Origin: Lentisphaerae bacterium WC36
GTDB lineage: Bacteria; Verrucomicrobiota; Lentisphaeria; Victivallales; SZUA-371
Direction of reading: 5' to 3'
Length of the DNA stretch: 64,000 nt
Assembly (NCBI GenBank): GCA_020683205.1
Contig: CP085689.1
Location: forward strand, 1,612,001-1,676,000
The first letter of the stretch is position 1. Each line of letters starts with the position of its first letter. A program made the position numbers and the translations under genes. Positions 1 through 7,967 of the stretch are shown here, piece after piece. The notes beneath the pieces were generated by a model. The model made no database searches and was not told where the DNA came from. It saw nothing but the letters and a program-made list of their open reading frames with translations.

Positions 1-1
1 T

Positions 2-2305
2 GATAGAAAAAATGCCTTAGAATTATTAAAACATATTAATGGAGCTGTTCTTGATTATCAAGAATGGCTCAATGTTGGCATGATTCTTAAAGATATTGGT
101 TGCTCTTGCAGTGATTGGGAAAACTGGAGCAGAATCGATTCACAAAGATTTATTGAAGGAGAATGCTATAAAAAATGGCAAACTTTCAACGGTGGTTTTA
201 GTGGTAACGTTTCAATGGGAACTTTAGTTGATATTGCAAAAAGGCAAGGCTGGACACCTCCTAAAGCAATGCAAGAATACACGGTTACAGATATTAATCC
301 TAATGACGAATGGGATTTTAATATTAATGCGACTGATAGTCTAAAGCAAGATTATAAAATTGTTGATAAAGAATGGGTGCAAGGCGAAGATTTGCCAAAA
401 CCATGGATTAATGATTCACGCTTAGAGATTATTAGTTTTATTGAAGCTCTTTTTGAAAATGATGAAAAAGTTTGTTATTGCACAGAAATGTATTTTAATG
501 AACATCAAAAACGTTGGCTGCCAGGTAACGGACATTCAGACCGTACCGCAGGTGAATTAATTAGATCATTACAAGCTGCTCAAGATATTGCTGATGTTAT
601 TGGTACAATTAACACCGAAGCGGGGGCATTTGTTAGAATTAATGCTATGGACGGCAAAGGTAGCAAAGATGCCAATGTTACCAATTATCGGTATGCTTTA
701 ATTGAATGTGATGATATTGAAATTGATAAACAATTTGCGATGTATAAACAATTAGAGTTACCAATTGCAACATTAGTTCACTCAGGCAATAAAAGTCTAC
801 ACGCCTTAGTAAAAATTGAAGCAACTAACATTGATGAATACAAAAAAAGGATTCAATATCTTTATAAAATTTGTGCAAAAAATGGATTGAATATTGATAA
901 ATCAAATCGTAATCCAAGTCGTTACAGCCGCTTACCTGGAGTACAACGAAATGATAAACGTCAATACTTATCTACGGTTAATATTGGAAAGGAATCATGG
1001 GAAGAATGGGTTGAATGGGTTGAAGAACTCAACGACGATTTACCAGATGCCGAAGGATTAGAAAATTATATTGATAATCCACCCGAATTAGAACCTGAAT
1101 TAATTAAAGGAGTTTTACGCCAAGGGCATAAAATGTTAATTGCTGGACCAAGTAAAGCAGGTAAAAGCTTTGATATGATTCAATTAACCATCGCAATCGC
1201 TGAAAAACTTAAATGGCACGGTTGGCAGTGTGCTCAAGGTAAAGTTTTATACGTTAATTTAGAACTGAGCAAAAATAGCTGTATTTTACGTTTTTTAAAT
1301 GTTTATAAAGAATTAGGAATTAATCACGACAATATTCATAATATTGATATTTGGCATTTAAGGGGAAAAAGTATGCCGATGGATAAATTAGCACCTAAAT
1401 TAATTCGTCGAGCATTAAAAAAGAAATATGCAGCAATTATCATCGACCCAATTTATAAAGTTATCACAGGTGACGAAAATAGCGCTGAACAAATGAGTAA
1501 ATTTTGCAACCAGTTTGATAAAATTTGTACAGAATTAGATACAAGTGTTATTTATGCTCACCATCACTCTAAAGGTTCTCAAGGACATAAAAAGAGCGCC
1601 GATCGTGCAAGTGGCAGTGGAGTATTTGCTCGTGACCCTGACGCAATGGTTGATTATATTGAATTGGAAATTACCGAAGAACGTCGCAAAGCTATTATTA
1701 ATGATTTAGAATGCGAAGCAATGGCTAAGGCTTTTGATATTGCGATGCCTAATTGGCGTGATGCGTGCCCTATTGATGATGCTTTAGTTGGCGATAAATT
1801 AGCACGTTGGAGCGAAAGTGTTGGATTAGGTGACGCTATGCGACAAGTTCGCCCTGCTGCACGGATTAAAGGAGAACTAATGACAGCGTGGCGTCTAGAG
1901 GGAACACTGCGGGAATTTGCCAGTTTTAAGCCTGTAAACTGCTTCTTTAGTTATCCAGTTCATACGCTTGATCCAAACTGTTTACTAACTGATGCTGTTC
2001 CTGCAGGAGAAAGTAATTCTCCAAGTTGGCAAAATAAGTATAAAAATTTATCACCTGCTGAAAAGAAAAAACAAAAAGAAGCTGATAAAAAAGAACGTCA
2101 AAAACAGCGTTTTAATGAATTAGAAACATCTTATAATTTATTAAATACTGATGGAAAAGTAACTGTTCACGAGATGGCTGAGGCGACTGGAAAAAGCGAA
2201 AAAACAATAACTCGCTACATCAAAGAACATCCTATTTTTTATCACGAAAAAGGTTTTGTTTTTAGGCAAACTTTAGTAGAAGACAAAAAAGACAGACAAA
2301 GCTAG
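2..2305 (+). CDS. Phage primase-helicase, 5' end cut by window edge
   Basis: The reading frame is open to the first bases of the window, so the ATG at 80 is internal and the true start is upstream. The first 80 residues resemble a PriCT-2 domain (pattern YQEWLNVGMILKDIG, then WENWSR and KKWQTF). An archaeo-eukaryotic-primase-like region follows, with an acidic motif ALIECDD near residue 205 counted from the ATG at 80, a basic motif SGNKSLHALV, and NPSRYSRLPG. A RecA-like helicase domain has Walker A GPSKAGKS near residue 355 and a Walker B-like IIIDPIYK. The C-terminus carries a possible HTH. It should prime and unwind phage DNA. It heads the early operon of prophage 1. Confidence 0.85.
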   Translation, partial: DRKNALELLKHINGAVLDYQEWLNVGMILKDIGCSCSDWENWSRIDSQRFIEGECYKKWQTFNGGFSGNVSMGTLVDIAKRQGWTPPKAMQEYTVTDINPNDEWDFNINATDSLKQDYKIVDKEWVQGEDLPKPWINDSRLEIISFIEALFENDEKVCYCTEMYFNEHQKRWLPGNGHSDRTAGELIRSLQAAQDIADVIGTINTEAGAFVRINAMDGKGSKDANVTNYRYALIECDDIEIDKQFAMYKQLELPIATLVHSGNKSLHALVKIEATNIDEYKKRIQYLYKICAKNGLNIDKSNRNPSRYSRLPGVQRNDKRQYLSTVNIGKESWEEWVEWVEELNDDLPDAEGLENYIDNPPELEPELIKGVLRQGHKMLIAGPSKAGKSFDMIQLTIAIAEKLKWHGWQCAQGKVLYVNLELSKNSCILRFLNVYKELGINHDNIHNIDIWHLRGKSMPMDKLAPKLIRRALKKKYAAIIIDPIYKVITGDENSAEQMSKFCNQFDKICTELDTSVIYAHHHSKGSQGHKKSADRASGSGVFARDPDAMVDYIELEITEERRKAIINDLECEAMAKAFDIAMPNWRDACPIDDALVGDKLARWSESVGLGDAMRQVRPAARIKGELMTAWRLEGTLREFASFKPVNCFFSYPVHTLDPNCLLTDAVPAGESNSPSWQNKYKNLSPAEKKKQKEADKKERQKQRFNELETSYNLLNTDGKVTVHEMAEATGKSEKTITRYIKEHPIFYHEKGFVFRQTLVEDKKDRQS

Positions 2306-2397
2306 CTATACACTGTCAAAGACAGGACACAGCTATATTATTATAAATAATAATATAATAGTTTGTCATTCTACGAATTCACTTAACGTTAGGATAT

Positions 2398-2423
2398 GAG
2401 GGGGGCATGAAATGTGCCCCCTC
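2398..2423 (+). terminator. GC-rich hairpin downstream of the primase-helicase
   Basis: GAGGGGG at 2398-2404 pairs with CCCCCTC at 2417-2423, and an inner CAT/ATG pairing closes a GAA loop. No clear T-run follows, so it may be an attenuator or RNA-stabilising hairpin rather than a full intrinsic terminator. It sits in the 217-base gap between the primase-helicase and the next operon. Just upstream is an AT-rich TAAATAATAATATAATA stretch. Confidence 0.45.
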
Positions 2424-2522
2424 TATAATCCACTAACAAGTTAATTCAAAGTGACTCGCAGAAAAAAATCCTCTCTTTCCTAAAACAAAAAAATCTAAAC
2501 CAAAACTCCTAGAGGACAAACT

Positions 2523-2855
2523 ATGAAAAATCATGGACTTAAATTTGATAATCAAAAATTGCAGTGGTGTTTATTGCCGTTGAAACTCTTAACTGGGGTT
2601 GTTAAGATTTTGACATTTGGTGCGAAAAAATATGATCGCAATTCTTGGCAAAATCTTGATAATGGCTCTGAACGATATTTTAACGCCTTAATTCGTCACC
2701 TAACGGCAATGCAGGACGAAACGGGCAACATCAACTTAAACGCACTCGATCCTGAAAGCAACCACCCACACCTTTGGCACGTACAAACCAACGCAATCTT
2801 TTTAGAACACTTTAGACAAAAAGCAGAAATTAAACAACGGAGGGCGGAGCGATGA
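2523..2855 (+). CDS. Phage dATP/dGTP diphosphohydrolase-like protein (DUF5664 type)
   Basis: A 110-residue protein with the layout of phage DUF5664/MazG-like nucleotide hydrolases. These have a motif like KFDNQKLQW near the N-terminus, then LTFGAKKYDRNSWQN, RYFNALIRHLTAM, and a late histidine-rich HPHLWHVQTNAIFL. Family members are proposed to hydrolyse dNTPs, adjusting nucleotide pools for phage replication. The start has good upstream purine-rich sequence (CTAGAGGACAAACT). It overlaps the next gene by 4 bases (ATGA-type coupling). Function is inferred from motif layout only. Confidence 0.65.
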   Translation: MKNHGLKFDNQKLQWCLLPLKLLTGVVKILTFGAKKYDRNSWQNLDNGSERYFNALIRHLTAMQDETGNINLNALDPESNHPHLWHVQTNAIFLEHFRQKAEIKQRRAER

Positions 2856-3241
2856 AAGGTACTAGTGAAGAATTACGGCAATGGATTATAGCTAACTACA
2901 AAACTATTAATAATTTTGCAGTACAAATTGGTATTCATAATTATTTAGTTTCTAAATATTTAGCTCAGAAACCAATGAAATTTAAAAACATTGAAGCCAT
3001 TAATAACCATATCCCTACACATTTAAGGTTAAATATTTCAAGAGCATCAACGGCAGGCAGAAAATGGAATAAAGATAAACAAATACAAAATGAAGCATTA
3101 TATCAAAAAGCTTGCGAAGAAGAGCGCAATAGTAATTGGATTGAAGAAGCACAAAAACTTAATCAAGCACGCAAAGAAAGTTTAGCCACTAGCGGTATGG
3201 GCGTTAATTCGTGGACCGAAGAAATTAACCTCAACCTTTAG
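2852..3241 (+). CDS. Hypothetical early phage protein, HTH-like N-terminus
   Basis: A 129-residue protein of unknown function. Residues about 5-60 (EELRQWIIANYKTINNFAVQ, then YLVSKYLAQK) have the rhythm of a small Cro/CI-type helix-turn-helix. The C-terminal half is charged and probably helical. It overlaps the preceding gene by 4 bases, so it is translationally coupled. A regulatory or DNA-binding role is only a guess. Confidence 0.6.
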   Translation: MKGTSEELRQWIIANYKTINNFAVQIGIHNYLVSKYLAQKPMKFKNIEAINNHIPTHLRLNISRASTAGRKWNKDKQIQNEALYQKACEEERNSNWIEEAQKLNQARKESLATSGMGVNSWTEEINLNL

Positions 3242-3250
3242 GAGAAAATT

Positions 3251-3682
3251 ATGAAAAATAATAATTTAGATAGACATTTATTTAGAGTATGGAGCGAAAA
3301 ACACAAATATGGTTTTAGTCATGCTTTTGCTATTGATGATTGGGGTTATAAATTTTTTACTCATGATCGTTGTAGATTAACTAAATCTGAACTTGAATAC
3401 TATAAATTCGAATGGGGCACGCCATGGAAAATTTCTAATAAATTAGATGAAAAAGTGCAACTATTTCAAGGCGATATTATCTCTAAAATTTATTCTGAAG
3501 GCTTTGAAATTAGACATTTAATTGATTGGTGCGACGAAAGAGGTTGTTTTATTCATCGAAATTTACCACTTGATGAATTAAATAAAGGTTCACACGTTAC
3601 CAAAGAATGGTTAGATTACTGCAAATTTAAAATCATCGGCAACCGCTACGAAAACCCCGAGCTTTTAGGGGGTGCAGAATGA
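3251..3682 (+). CDS. YopX-like phage protein
   Basis: A 143-residue protein with the YopX-family frame: an N-terminal NNNLDRHLFRVWS-type segment, a central LFQGDII strand and a C-terminal KIIGNRYENPELL. YopX proteins are common in phage accessory operons and have no firm function. The same N- and C-termini occur in the prophage 2 gene at 34651-35112, while the middle differs, so the two are mosaic relatives. It ends LLGGAE because its last codons hold the ribosome-binding site of the next gene, which it overlaps by 4 bases. Confidence 0.7.
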   Translation: MKNNNLDRHLFRVWSEKHKYGFSHAFAIDDWGYKFFTHDRCRLTKSELEYYKFEWGTPWKISNKLDEKVQLFQGDIISKIYSEGFEIRHLIDWCDERGCFIHRNLPLDELNKGSHVTKEWLDYCKFKIIGNRYENPELLGGAE

Positions 3683-4470
3683 GTGGATTAATTTACACAG
3701 ATTTATGGGGCAAAAAGCAAAATAGAATTGATATTGCCATTAAAAGATTGCAAGAATTTGAGCCTCCAGAGGGTTATTATTTTGCAAATTCGTTTGGAAA
3801 AGATTCAACTGTAGTGCGTCAACTATTAATTATGAGCGGAGTTAAATTTGATGCTCACCACAATTTAACAACGATAGATCCACCGCCTTTAATTAAATTC
3901 GGGAAAAAACATCACCTTGAAACAAAAATTCATTACCCAAAAGAGGGATTTTTTAAATTGTTATCAGAAAGGGGCTTCCCTACAAGAGTAGGACGTTGGT
4001 GTTGTGCTGAATTAAAAGAGCGTGGCGGTACTGGTCGATTGGTAATTACTGGAGTTAGACACGCAGAAAGCACCCGCAGAGCACAGCGAAAAATGACCGA
4101 AGTTTGTATGTTCGACAACACAAAAAAATATCTTCACCCAATTATTGATTGGACAGAAGCGGACGTGTGGGAATTTATCAAAATGTATAATGTGCCATAC
4201 TGCGAGCTTTACGATCAAGGATGGAAACGGGTTGGTTGTATTGCTTGCCCTATGAGTGATAAAGCAGAATCTGAATTATCTCAATTCCCTAAATATGAAA
4301 AGGCTTATCGTATCGCTTTTCGTAAGCTTTTTGCAAAAAGGAAAGCAGAAGGTCGAAAAAGTATAAATCGTTGGACGGATGGCGACAATATGTTTGATTG
4401 GTGGATTAAAAAAACGGTCAAAGGTTGCAAATTCAAGCATGAACAACAACAAGAATTTATCTTTGATTAG
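3679..4470 (+). CDS. Phage PAPS-reductase-family PP-loop protein (copy 1)
   Basis: A 263-residue adenine-nucleotide alpha-hydrolase. The PP-loop reads NSFGKDSTVV at about residues 36-45, matching the SGGKDS pattern of PAPS reductases and DndC-type enzymes. Cys pairs occur near WCCAEL (about 111-116) and GCIACPM (about 189-195), suggesting a metal or Fe-S site. Phage members have been linked to sulfur metabolism or DNA modification, but the substrate is unknown. A near-identical copy lies at 33863-34654 in prophage 2; the two differ mainly around residues 94-104 and 190-235, implying recombination between prophages. Confidence 0.8.
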   Translation: MSGLIYTDLWGKKQNRIDIAIKRLQEFEPPEGYYFANSFGKDSTVVRQLLIMSGVKFDAHHNLTTIDPPPLIKFGKKHHLETKIHYPKEGFFKLLSERGFPTRVGRWCCAELKERGGTGRLVITGVRHAESTRRAQRKMTEVCMFDNTKKYLHPIIDWTEADVWEFIKMYNVPYCELYDQGWKRVGCIACPMSDKAESELSQFPKYEKAYRIAFRKLFAKRKAEGRKSINRWTDGDNMFDWWIKKTVKGCKFKHEQQQEFIFD

Positions 4471-4481
4471 GAGGGTGAATT

Positions 4482-4649
4482 ATGAGAAGCATAAAAAGAA
4501 ATAGAGAATTATGCCAGCTAGGACACTATTTAGCAAAAACAAATTTAACGAAATCACAACGCTTTAATATTCTTTATGCGGTAAAACGGCAAGCCGAAAA
4601 GCAAAAAGATATTCAAGAACAAATCCAACAGCAACAATTCAACTTTTAG
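4482..4649 (+). CDS. Small conserved phage protein, 55 aa (copy 1)
   Basis: An ATG at 4482 preceded by GGAGGGTGAAT opens a 55-codon frame. The product is basic and helical, with ELCQLGHYLAKTNL and QAEKQKDIQEQ and an FNF C-terminus. It is nearly identical to 33684-33851 in prophage 2, also directly downstream of the PAPS-reductase-like gene. Conservation of sequence and position in both prophages supports a real gene. Function unknown. Confidence 0.7.
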   Translation: MRSIKRNRELCQLGHYLAKTNLTKSQRFNILYAVKRQAEKQKDIQEQIQQQQFNF

Positions 4650-4659
4650 GGGGTGAGTG

Positions 4660-5832
4660 ATGAAAGTTAATTTACTTGATTTGTTTAGCGGGATTGGGGG
4701 ATTTAGTAAAGGATTCCAAGACGCTGGATTTGAAATTGAAACTCATCTTTTTAGCGAAATTGAACCCCACCCAATCGCAGTTTATCAAAAGCATTTTAAG
4801 GAGGCTATTTATTGTGGATCAGTTACAACTATTTGCGGACACGAACTCAAACGAAAATATGACAACGGACACCCTTGGATTGTTACCTTGGGATTTCCAT
4901 GTCAAGATATTTCAATTGCTGGAAAGCGAGCAGGTCTCAAAGGCAAGCGAAGTTCTTTATTCTTTAAAGCAATGGACATCGTTAAACAAATGCGACCACC
5001 ATTTTTTATCGCTGAAAATGTCAGAAACCTTTCAAGTAATATCGATGGAGCAGACTTTAAAATCGTATTGCAAGAAATCGCCGACTGCGGGTATAATGCA
5101 CAATGGCAACTTGTTAATACTAAGTGGGTATTACCCCAAAATAGAGAGCGGTATTACTTTGTCGGATATCCTGCAACAAGAACACGAAATAGACCCCAAA
5201 TATTATTTGAGTCAGAAAACGTTGGAGGGATTAACCAAGGGACAGAGCAAACCCAAATTACTGGAACGCTTACCGCAGGAGGACACAGTGGCGGACTGCA
5301 TTCAAGTATGACGTTGATTAAAGTTGGAACATGGCGAACTCACAAAGACGGTCAAGGATTTAGGGAAATTAAAGACGGCATTTGTCCGACAATCCCAGCA
5401 CGATCACGTGAAGATGGTAGTGGTCAACCTGTAATTAGAATCACATCAAACACTAAAAGTGGGTATGAAACGGCAAAAATTGGCGACTCGATCAATTATA
5501 ATCAAATTAATTCAAAAACTAGAAGAGGACGTGTTGGCAAAGGTTGTTCACAAACTCTTGATACAACAACTCAAATTGCAGCTTTAACAAATAGTGGTAT
5601 CCGTCGCTTAACTCCAATCGAATGCGAACGACTCCAAGGATTCCCGGATAACTGGACGAAATACGGAGCTGACGGCAAAATTATCAAAGATAGCCCACGT
5701 TATGAAATGTGCGGTAATGCAGTCAGCGTGCCAATTGTTGAAATGATTGCCAAAAGAATAAAAACAGCAATGGAACTTGATTTTATCAATTGGTATTTTT
5801 ACGTAAGGTCGGAATTATTAAAAATAAAATAA
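4660..5832 (+). CDS. DNA C5-cytosine methyltransferase
   Basis: A 390-residue m5C methyltransferase with every core motif in order: FSGIGG (SAM binding, about residue 8), the catalytic GFPCQDIS (about 77), ENV (about 117), QNRERYY (about 159) and C-terminal GNAVSVP (about 350). The variable target-recognition segment lies between roughly 190 and 320. The ATG at 4660 is preferred over the GTG at 4657 because the GGGGGTGAG ribosome-binding site fits it. No restriction enzyme is adjacent, so it is probably an orphan phage methylase protecting phage DNA. Prophage 2 has a radical SAM gene in the equivalent slot. Confidence 0.92.
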   Translation: MKVNLLDLFSGIGGFSKGFQDAGFEIETHLFSEIEPHPIAVYQKHFKEAIYCGSVTTICGHELKRKYDNGHPWIVTLGFPCQDISIAGKRAGLKGKRSSLFFKAMDIVKQMRPPFFIAENVRNLSSNIDGADFKIVLQEIADCGYNAQWQLVNTKWVLPQNRERYYFVGYPATRTRNRPQILFESENVGGINQGTEQTQITGTLTAGGHSGGLHSSMTLIKVGTWRTHKDGQGFREIKDGICPTIPARSREDGSGQPVIRITSNTKSGYETAKIGDSINYNQINSKTRRGRVGKGCSQTLDTTTQIAALTNSGIRRLTPIECERLQGFPDNWTKYGADGKIIKDSPRYEMCGNAVSVPIVEMIAKRIKTAMELDFINWYFYVRSELLKIK

Positions 5833-5844
5833 GGAGATAGGAAA

Positions 5845-6111
5845 ATGAGTATTGATCAAATGTTATTTCAGTTTGAAGAACAAGAAAATAATTCTAGAGA
5901 ACCTTATTTTTTTACTCAAGAAGAGATAGAAAAGTTTCATTATATAGAATTAGTACAGCAACTTACACTTTCAATAGCTGGACTTTTCAACGCCAGTAAA
6001 AAAAACAAGCATTTATTTGGAAATCAATTCCAGATGATGAGAAAGGAATTAATAAAGAGATTTGAGAAATACGAACCTATAGAAGACTGGAGGGTGAGTG
6101 ATGGAAATTAA
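5845..6111 (+). CDS. Hypothetical small phage protein, 88 aa
   Basis: An 88-residue acidic then basic protein, preceded by AAGGAGATAGGAAA, an excellent ribosome-binding site. Its 3' end overlaps the start of the next gene (ATG at 6101) by 11 bases, and its final codons supply that gene's GAGGGTGAG site. No family recognised. Confidence 0.65.
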   Translation: MSIDQMLFQFEEQENNSREPYFFTQEEIEKFHYIELVQQLTLSIAGLFNASKKNKHLFGNQFQMMRKELIKRFEKYEPIEDWRVSDGN

Positions 6112-6346
6112 GACAGATTTAGAAGTCGGTGACTGTTTTTATGAAAAAACTTGTGAGGGCAAAATTAGAAAATATCATGTTATTGCAGTAACAAAACACC
6201 AAGACAAAAATATTTTTACACTTGCATATTACGGAGTAAATAAAAACGGTTGGTGGTATGAAGCAAAAGAAGATTGGGCTCTTGATATGGATTTGCAAAG
6301 TAAATTTTTTAGCTTAAACAGAAAAGATTTGGAGGTGGAAAAATGA
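6101..6346 (+). CDS. Hypothetical small phage protein, 81 aa
   Basis: An 81-residue protein of beta-rich appearance (GDCFYEKTCEGKIRKYHVIAV and GWWYEAKEDWALDMD). The ATG at 6101 is chosen over the GTG at 6098. The C-terminus reads LEVEK because the GAGGTGG ribosome-binding site of the next gene is encoded there, and the stop overlaps the next ATG. Unknown function; member of the overlapping early cassette. Confidence 0.65.
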   Translation: MEIKTDLEVGDCFYEKTCEGKIRKYHVIAVTKHQDKNIFTLAYYGVNKNGWWYEAKEDWALDMDLQSKFFSLNRKDLEVEK

Positions 6347-6531
6347 GGTTGAAAAAAGTTCAGAATATGAAAAATAAGGAATTATTAAACGAGTATTTAA
6401 AATTAGATTGTACAGTTGGTTTCGGAATGATGAGCGAAACAGAATTCAAAAGAAGACCATACATAAACAGATTAAACGCAGCCGAAAAAGAAATCTTAAA
6501 ACGCATGAAAAATAGCGAGGTGGTAAAATGA
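6343..6531 (+). CDS. Small conserved phage protein, 62 aa (copy 1)
   Basis: A 62-residue basic protein (KKVQNMKNKELLNEYLKLD; ends KNSEVVK). Apart from the final two residues it is identical to 31460-31648 in prophage 2. The EVVK end again encodes the GAGGTGG ribosome-binding site of the next gene. No function known; conservation across both prophages makes it a confident gene. Confidence 0.75.
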   Translation: MRLKKVQNMKNKELLNEYLKLDCTVGFGMMSETEFKRRPYINRLNAAEKEILKRMKNSEVVK

Positions 6532-7079
6532 GTGATAAAAGAACACAGGCTGATTTTTCAAAACATGAATTAACTGTCAAAGAATTCGACATTGACGGCA
6601 AAAAATTAACTATTCATCATTTTAAACAAAAAGACTGCCGTAATTTAGAAGTTAAAATTACCAACTTTGACGGACATTGCACAATTACTGGCGATTTAGG
6701 TAATTATATTGCTTGCCGTGAATTTATCCCAACCGCAAATATTATAATTAGTGATTACTATTTTTGTGAAAAATTATCAATAGCAAGTACTCAAAAAGTT
6801 TTTGAATATGACTCCGATGAACAAATTAAATATTTCAAAGAGTGCAAAATTGAATGGGTAGAAGGAATTAAAGAGTCGGACGAAATCGAGAGTATAGAAG
6901 AATCTTTTGATGAGTTAATCAACTCTTGCGAAAATGAATTTGAGTTGTATAAGGCGTTAGAAAATAGTGATTTAGAATTTGACGAATTTCAACCAGAACA
7001 AAAAATAGAAACTTGGCTTTTAATGATTTTTGACGCATTTGAAGAAATTGGACGAAGATTAGCAAGAGAGGTGGAATGA
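6528..7079 (+). CDS. Conserved phage protein with anti-restriction-like acidic composition (copy 1)
   Basis: A 183-residue protein of no recognised family. The N-terminal 90 residues (KLTIHHFKQ, ITGDLGNYIACREFIP) and C-terminal 45 residues (DLEFDEFQPEQKIETWLLM) are almost identical to 30281-30853 in prophage 2, while the middle segment has been replaced. It is notably acidic in its second half. ATGA overlaps couple it to both neighbours. An inhibitor or DNA-mimic role would be speculation. Confidence 0.7.
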   Translation: MSDKRTQADFSKHELTVKEFDIDGKKLTIHHFKQKDCRNLEVKITNFDGHCTITGDLGNYIACREFIPTANIIISDYYFCEKLSIASTQKVFEYDSDEQIKYFKECKIEWVEGIKESDEIESIEESFDELINSCENEFELYKALENSDLEFDEFQPEQKIETWLLMIFDAFEEIGRRLAREVE

Positions 7080-7450
7080 TGAAAAAAAGAGTTAGAAAAT
7101 CAGTTCAGCAAGCGGTTGTTAACGCTCGAAAAGTACGAGTTTTTTTTACTAAAGAGCGACAAAAAAAACGTCATATTAACAAAAATTTTAAAACTGCTAT
7201 AATTGAGCGTGAAATTGCCAAATTAATTACAGAGTTACCAAAGTTTAAAGTTAATCGCAAAGTTAAATTTCAGCACATTAACAAACAAAAAATTATTGGT
7301 CGAATTCTTGATATTAAAATTAACATTAATTACAACGCTCAAACAGGCTCAGAATTTGAAGTTTTATACTTGATTGATTTTAGCAAAAATCCACATGAAT
7401 TGCCATTTTATTTCAATGAAAAACAAATTATTTGCGAGGTGGTAAAGTGA
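7076..7450 (+). CDS. Hypothetical basic phage protein, 124 aa
   Basis: A 124-residue very basic protein (many Lys/Arg in the first 60 residues), then a beta-rich segment RKVKFQHINKQKIIGRILDI and SEFEVLYLIDF resembling a small SH3-like fold. It ends CEVVK, encoding the next gene's ribosome-binding site. Could bind nucleic acid, but no family is recognised. Confidence 0.6.
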   Translation: MMKKRVRKSVQQAVVNARKVRVFFTKERQKKRHINKNFKTAIIEREIAKLITELPKFKVNRKVKFQHINKQKIIGRILDIKININYNAQTGSEFEVLYLIDFSKNPHELPFYFNEKQIICEVVK

Positions 7451-7650
7451 AAAAACGCATACCTCAAAGAAATTACAATAAAAAGAAAACCAAAGAGCAC
7501 GTACACATTCTTTTTGGCGATAATCCTCGTCAATTATATTCGGCAGTTGTTCCTAGCGAAGAATTACATGGATGGTTTCTTATGAATGTCAGCAATGATG
7601 ATAAATTTAGATATTTAACTACTACGATTATTAATTTAGAGGTGAAATAA
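7447..7650 (+). CDS. Hypothetical small phage protein, GTG start
   Basis: The GTG at 7447 is chosen because it overlaps the upstream stop (GTGA) and sits 9 bases after GAGGTGG, the coupling signal used throughout this operon; an in-frame TTG at 7432 lacks such a site. The 67-residue product starts very basic (KKRIPQRNYNKKKTKEH) and ends LEVK. Unknown function. Confidence 0.55.
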   Translation: MKKRIPQRNYNKKKTKEHVHILFGDNPRQLYSAVVPSEELHGWFLMNVSNDDKFRYLTTTIINLEVK

Positions 7651-7865
7651 TGTTAAATAAGAAACTACATCAACTCAATAATGATGAGCTTATAAGTGAA
7701 TTTGAAAAAGCAGTCATTCATAAGTTTTTCAGATTAAATAATGGTAGAAGGTCTGGGAAAACTTTTGCAATTAAACGTGTAGCTGTTTTAAAAAAGGAGC
7801 TAAAATGTCGCACAAATATCGACAAAATTGAAAAACCTCCGCCTAATTGGGAGAGATTAATTTAA
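7650..7865 (+). CDS. Hypothetical small phage protein, 71 aa
   Basis: A 71-residue basic protein starting in a TAATG overlap with the previous stop, after GAGGTGAAA. It contains FRLNNGRRSGKTFAIKR, which looks Walker-like but is far too short for an NTPase. It is the last member of the coupled early operon before the hairpin at 7893. Unknown function. Confidence 0.55.
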   Translation: MLNKKLHQLNNDELISEFEKAVIHKFFRLNNGRRSGKTFAIKRVAVLKKELKCRTNIDKIEKPPPNWERLI

Positions 7866-7892
7866 TAAAAAATAACAATTGAAAACTTTGTA

Positions 7893-7928
7893 AGGGTGTT
7901 AGCTGTTTGGTTGACACTCTTTTCTTTT
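7893..7928 (+). terminator. Weak hairpin terminator closing the early operon
   Basis: AGGGTGT at 7893-7899 pairs with ACACTCT at 7914-7920 (one G-T pair), followed by TTTCTTTT. It lies in the gap between the early operon and the regulator gene. The right arm includes GGTTGACACTC, also found at 11953 upstream of the scaffold gene, so the element may be used more than once in this phage. Confidence 0.5.
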
Positions 7929-7967
7929 GGTAGTAGTGACAATTTTTTAATTTTGGAGGAATATAAA

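Noticed and set aside
4676-5311. 211-codon frame inside the methyltransferase gene
   Set aside because: Shadow of the methyltransferase, whose catalytic motifs are all in the other frame.
7650-7865. P-loop NTPase reading of RRSGKTF in the 71-aa protein
   Set aside because: Too short for an NTPase and no Walker B; chance match.
7896-7967. Upstream extension of the Cys-cluster/HTH regulator
   Set aside because: It runs through a terminator hairpin and lacks a ribosome-binding site, while the ATG at 7968 has GGAGGA.
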